A DNA stretch of 64,000 nt from positions 10,820,488 through 10,884,487 of the forward strand of contig NC_072771.1 of the NCBI RefSeq assembly GCF_022539595.1. The letters are read 5' to 3'. This document shows positions 63,190 to 64,000 of this stretch, piece by piece; within the stretch, counting starts at the first letter, position 1; every line of letters begins with the position of its first letter. Both the position numbers and the translations under genes were made by a program. The notes beneath the pieces are model-generated. The model did not search any database. It saw only the letters and a program-made list of their open reading frames with translations, and was not told the origin of the DNA. Source of the DNA: Amphiprion ocellaris (Eukaryota > Chordata > Actinopteri > Pomacentridae).

Positions 63190-64000
63190 CCTGGACCTCT
63201 GTCCTTTTTAAGTGCATCAGTCACAGTCAGTGTGATGGTTGTGCCTGCAGCCCATCAGTTAATGCACCGTAGTTGGGCTCATAGTTGGAGACACCTACTC
63301 TCACACAGTCAGCAAGGGCTGTCATTCAGATGGGTCCTGTGCTTTGATTTTATTTTCATGTGTGAAAATGCTACCTCAGAGAGATAAGTGGAGCCAAATA
63401 GGATTTGACCTTTACAGCACAGGAGGAGAGAAAGGGAAAATTTTCACTGTTTACAAGACCCCAAAAGTGTCTGCAATTCAATGTCATTTTGCAGTTAAAT
63501 GATTTCCATGTCCACACCATTTGGTAAGGGAAACACCTCCTGAAGCTTAGCAGCGACTGCCTTGATGTGTGTGGGAATAAATGGGTTGCTGATAAATCTC
63601 GCAATGTCCTCCATTTTATCCATTTCTTGAAAAGGCCTGTCAAAATCAGCCCTCACTTTATCCAGATGGACACAGAATTGTTCAGGGTGGGCTTGTCTCA
63701 CATTATTTGAAAGTCTCTCCAGGTTTGGGAAGTGTGTGAGTCTTCCATTTCTCAGCAGAGAAATCCACAGTTTGGCCTTAAATGCGTTGACAGCGCTGAT
63801 CATGTGTGTTACATCTCTGTCTTTACCCTGCAACTCTGTGTTGAGCTCTTTCCTTTTGGCTGTCAAGTCTGTGAGGAATCCCAGATCCCGCAGCCACACA
63901 TCATCTGACAGTTCTTTATTATGTTGTTTACATGAGTCCGGAAATGAGCGGATCTCAGGCAACAGGTCAACAAAAAGCTGCAGGACTTTTCTGCGACTTA
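63190..64000 (-). pseudogene. hAT transposase, GTF2IRD2-like, C-terminal half, runs off the window
   Basis: Frame 63495-63962 contains FLTDLTAKRKELNTELQGKD, AVNAFKAKLWISLLRNGRLT and HFPNLERL, typical of the hAT-derived half of GTF2IRD2/ZBED-like proteins. It stops at 63495, and coding continues in another frame (63371-63495, FWGLVNSENFPFLSSCAVKV) into a decayed hAT dimerisation region (about 63230-63370, AFSHMKIKSK). A frameshift at about 63497 suggests a transposon relic. The N-terminal part lies beyond 64000. Confidence 0.75.

Noticed and set aside
42569..64000. A second host gene downstream of npr3
   Set aside because: All conserved protein segments found here belong to transposons; no spliced host-like exon set was recognised.

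Overview
The window reads as genomic DNA from a bony fish, most likely a percomorph teleost. It holds one host gene split over 41 kb of introns, a dense layering of teleost transposons (many Tc1/mariner copies, L2/Rex1-like and L1/Tx1-like LINEs, tRNA-headed SINEs, a Ty3/Gypsy element, hAT elements and a Penelope remnant), and a gene-poor flank. No operon, CRISPR array or rRNA is present, and the only tRNA-like sequences are SINE heads.

The host gene is npr3, the natriuretic peptide clearance receptor (NPR-C), on the + strand. I rebuilt eight coding exons by translation and splice sites: 1625-2285, 13339-13461, 14257-14432, 18187-18322, 41525-41619, 41746-41863, 41958-42042 and 42457-42568. 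All junctions are GT-AG, the phases agree, and the total is 1506 nt (501 codons plus stop). The product has a signal peptide, a ligand-binding ectodomain, the juxtamembrane cysteine, one transmembrane helix and a short 37-residue tail without kinase or cyclase domains.

Layout: 1-1624 is 5' flank and 5' UTR with upstream ORFs. Intron 1 (2286-13338) carries several Tc1 remnants, including a full-length one inside an L2 tail with two SINEs inside it. Intron 3 (14433-18186) carries a SINE and a nearly full-length Tc1. Intron 4 (18323-41524, 23.2 kb) is a transposon trap: Tc1 copies, a Gypsy element with both LTRs interrupted and a 4.3-kb LINE in its RNase H, a full-length but broken LINE with a foreign L1 piece inside, a hAT element with an 8-bp target duplication, and the 5' half of an L2. 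From 42.6 kb onward are the 3' UTR and then only repeats: a Tc1, a Penelope piece, a LINE interrupted by an L2, a Tc1 inside another Tc1, a TTAA-flanked inverted-repeat element, hAT and LTR pieces, and at the right edge part of a hAT transposase related to GTF2IRD2-like proteins.

The repeats do not form a pathway. Their nesting gives a relative insertion history. I see no convincing new multi-gene system. The best leads are the TTAA-flanked element beside a compound inverted repeat (56.8-59.0 kb), a perfect 36-bp-arm palindrome in an LTR, the CxxC-bearing insertion in NPR-C, and an upstream ORF overlapping the npr3 start. All calls come from reading the sequence; no alignment or database search was run.
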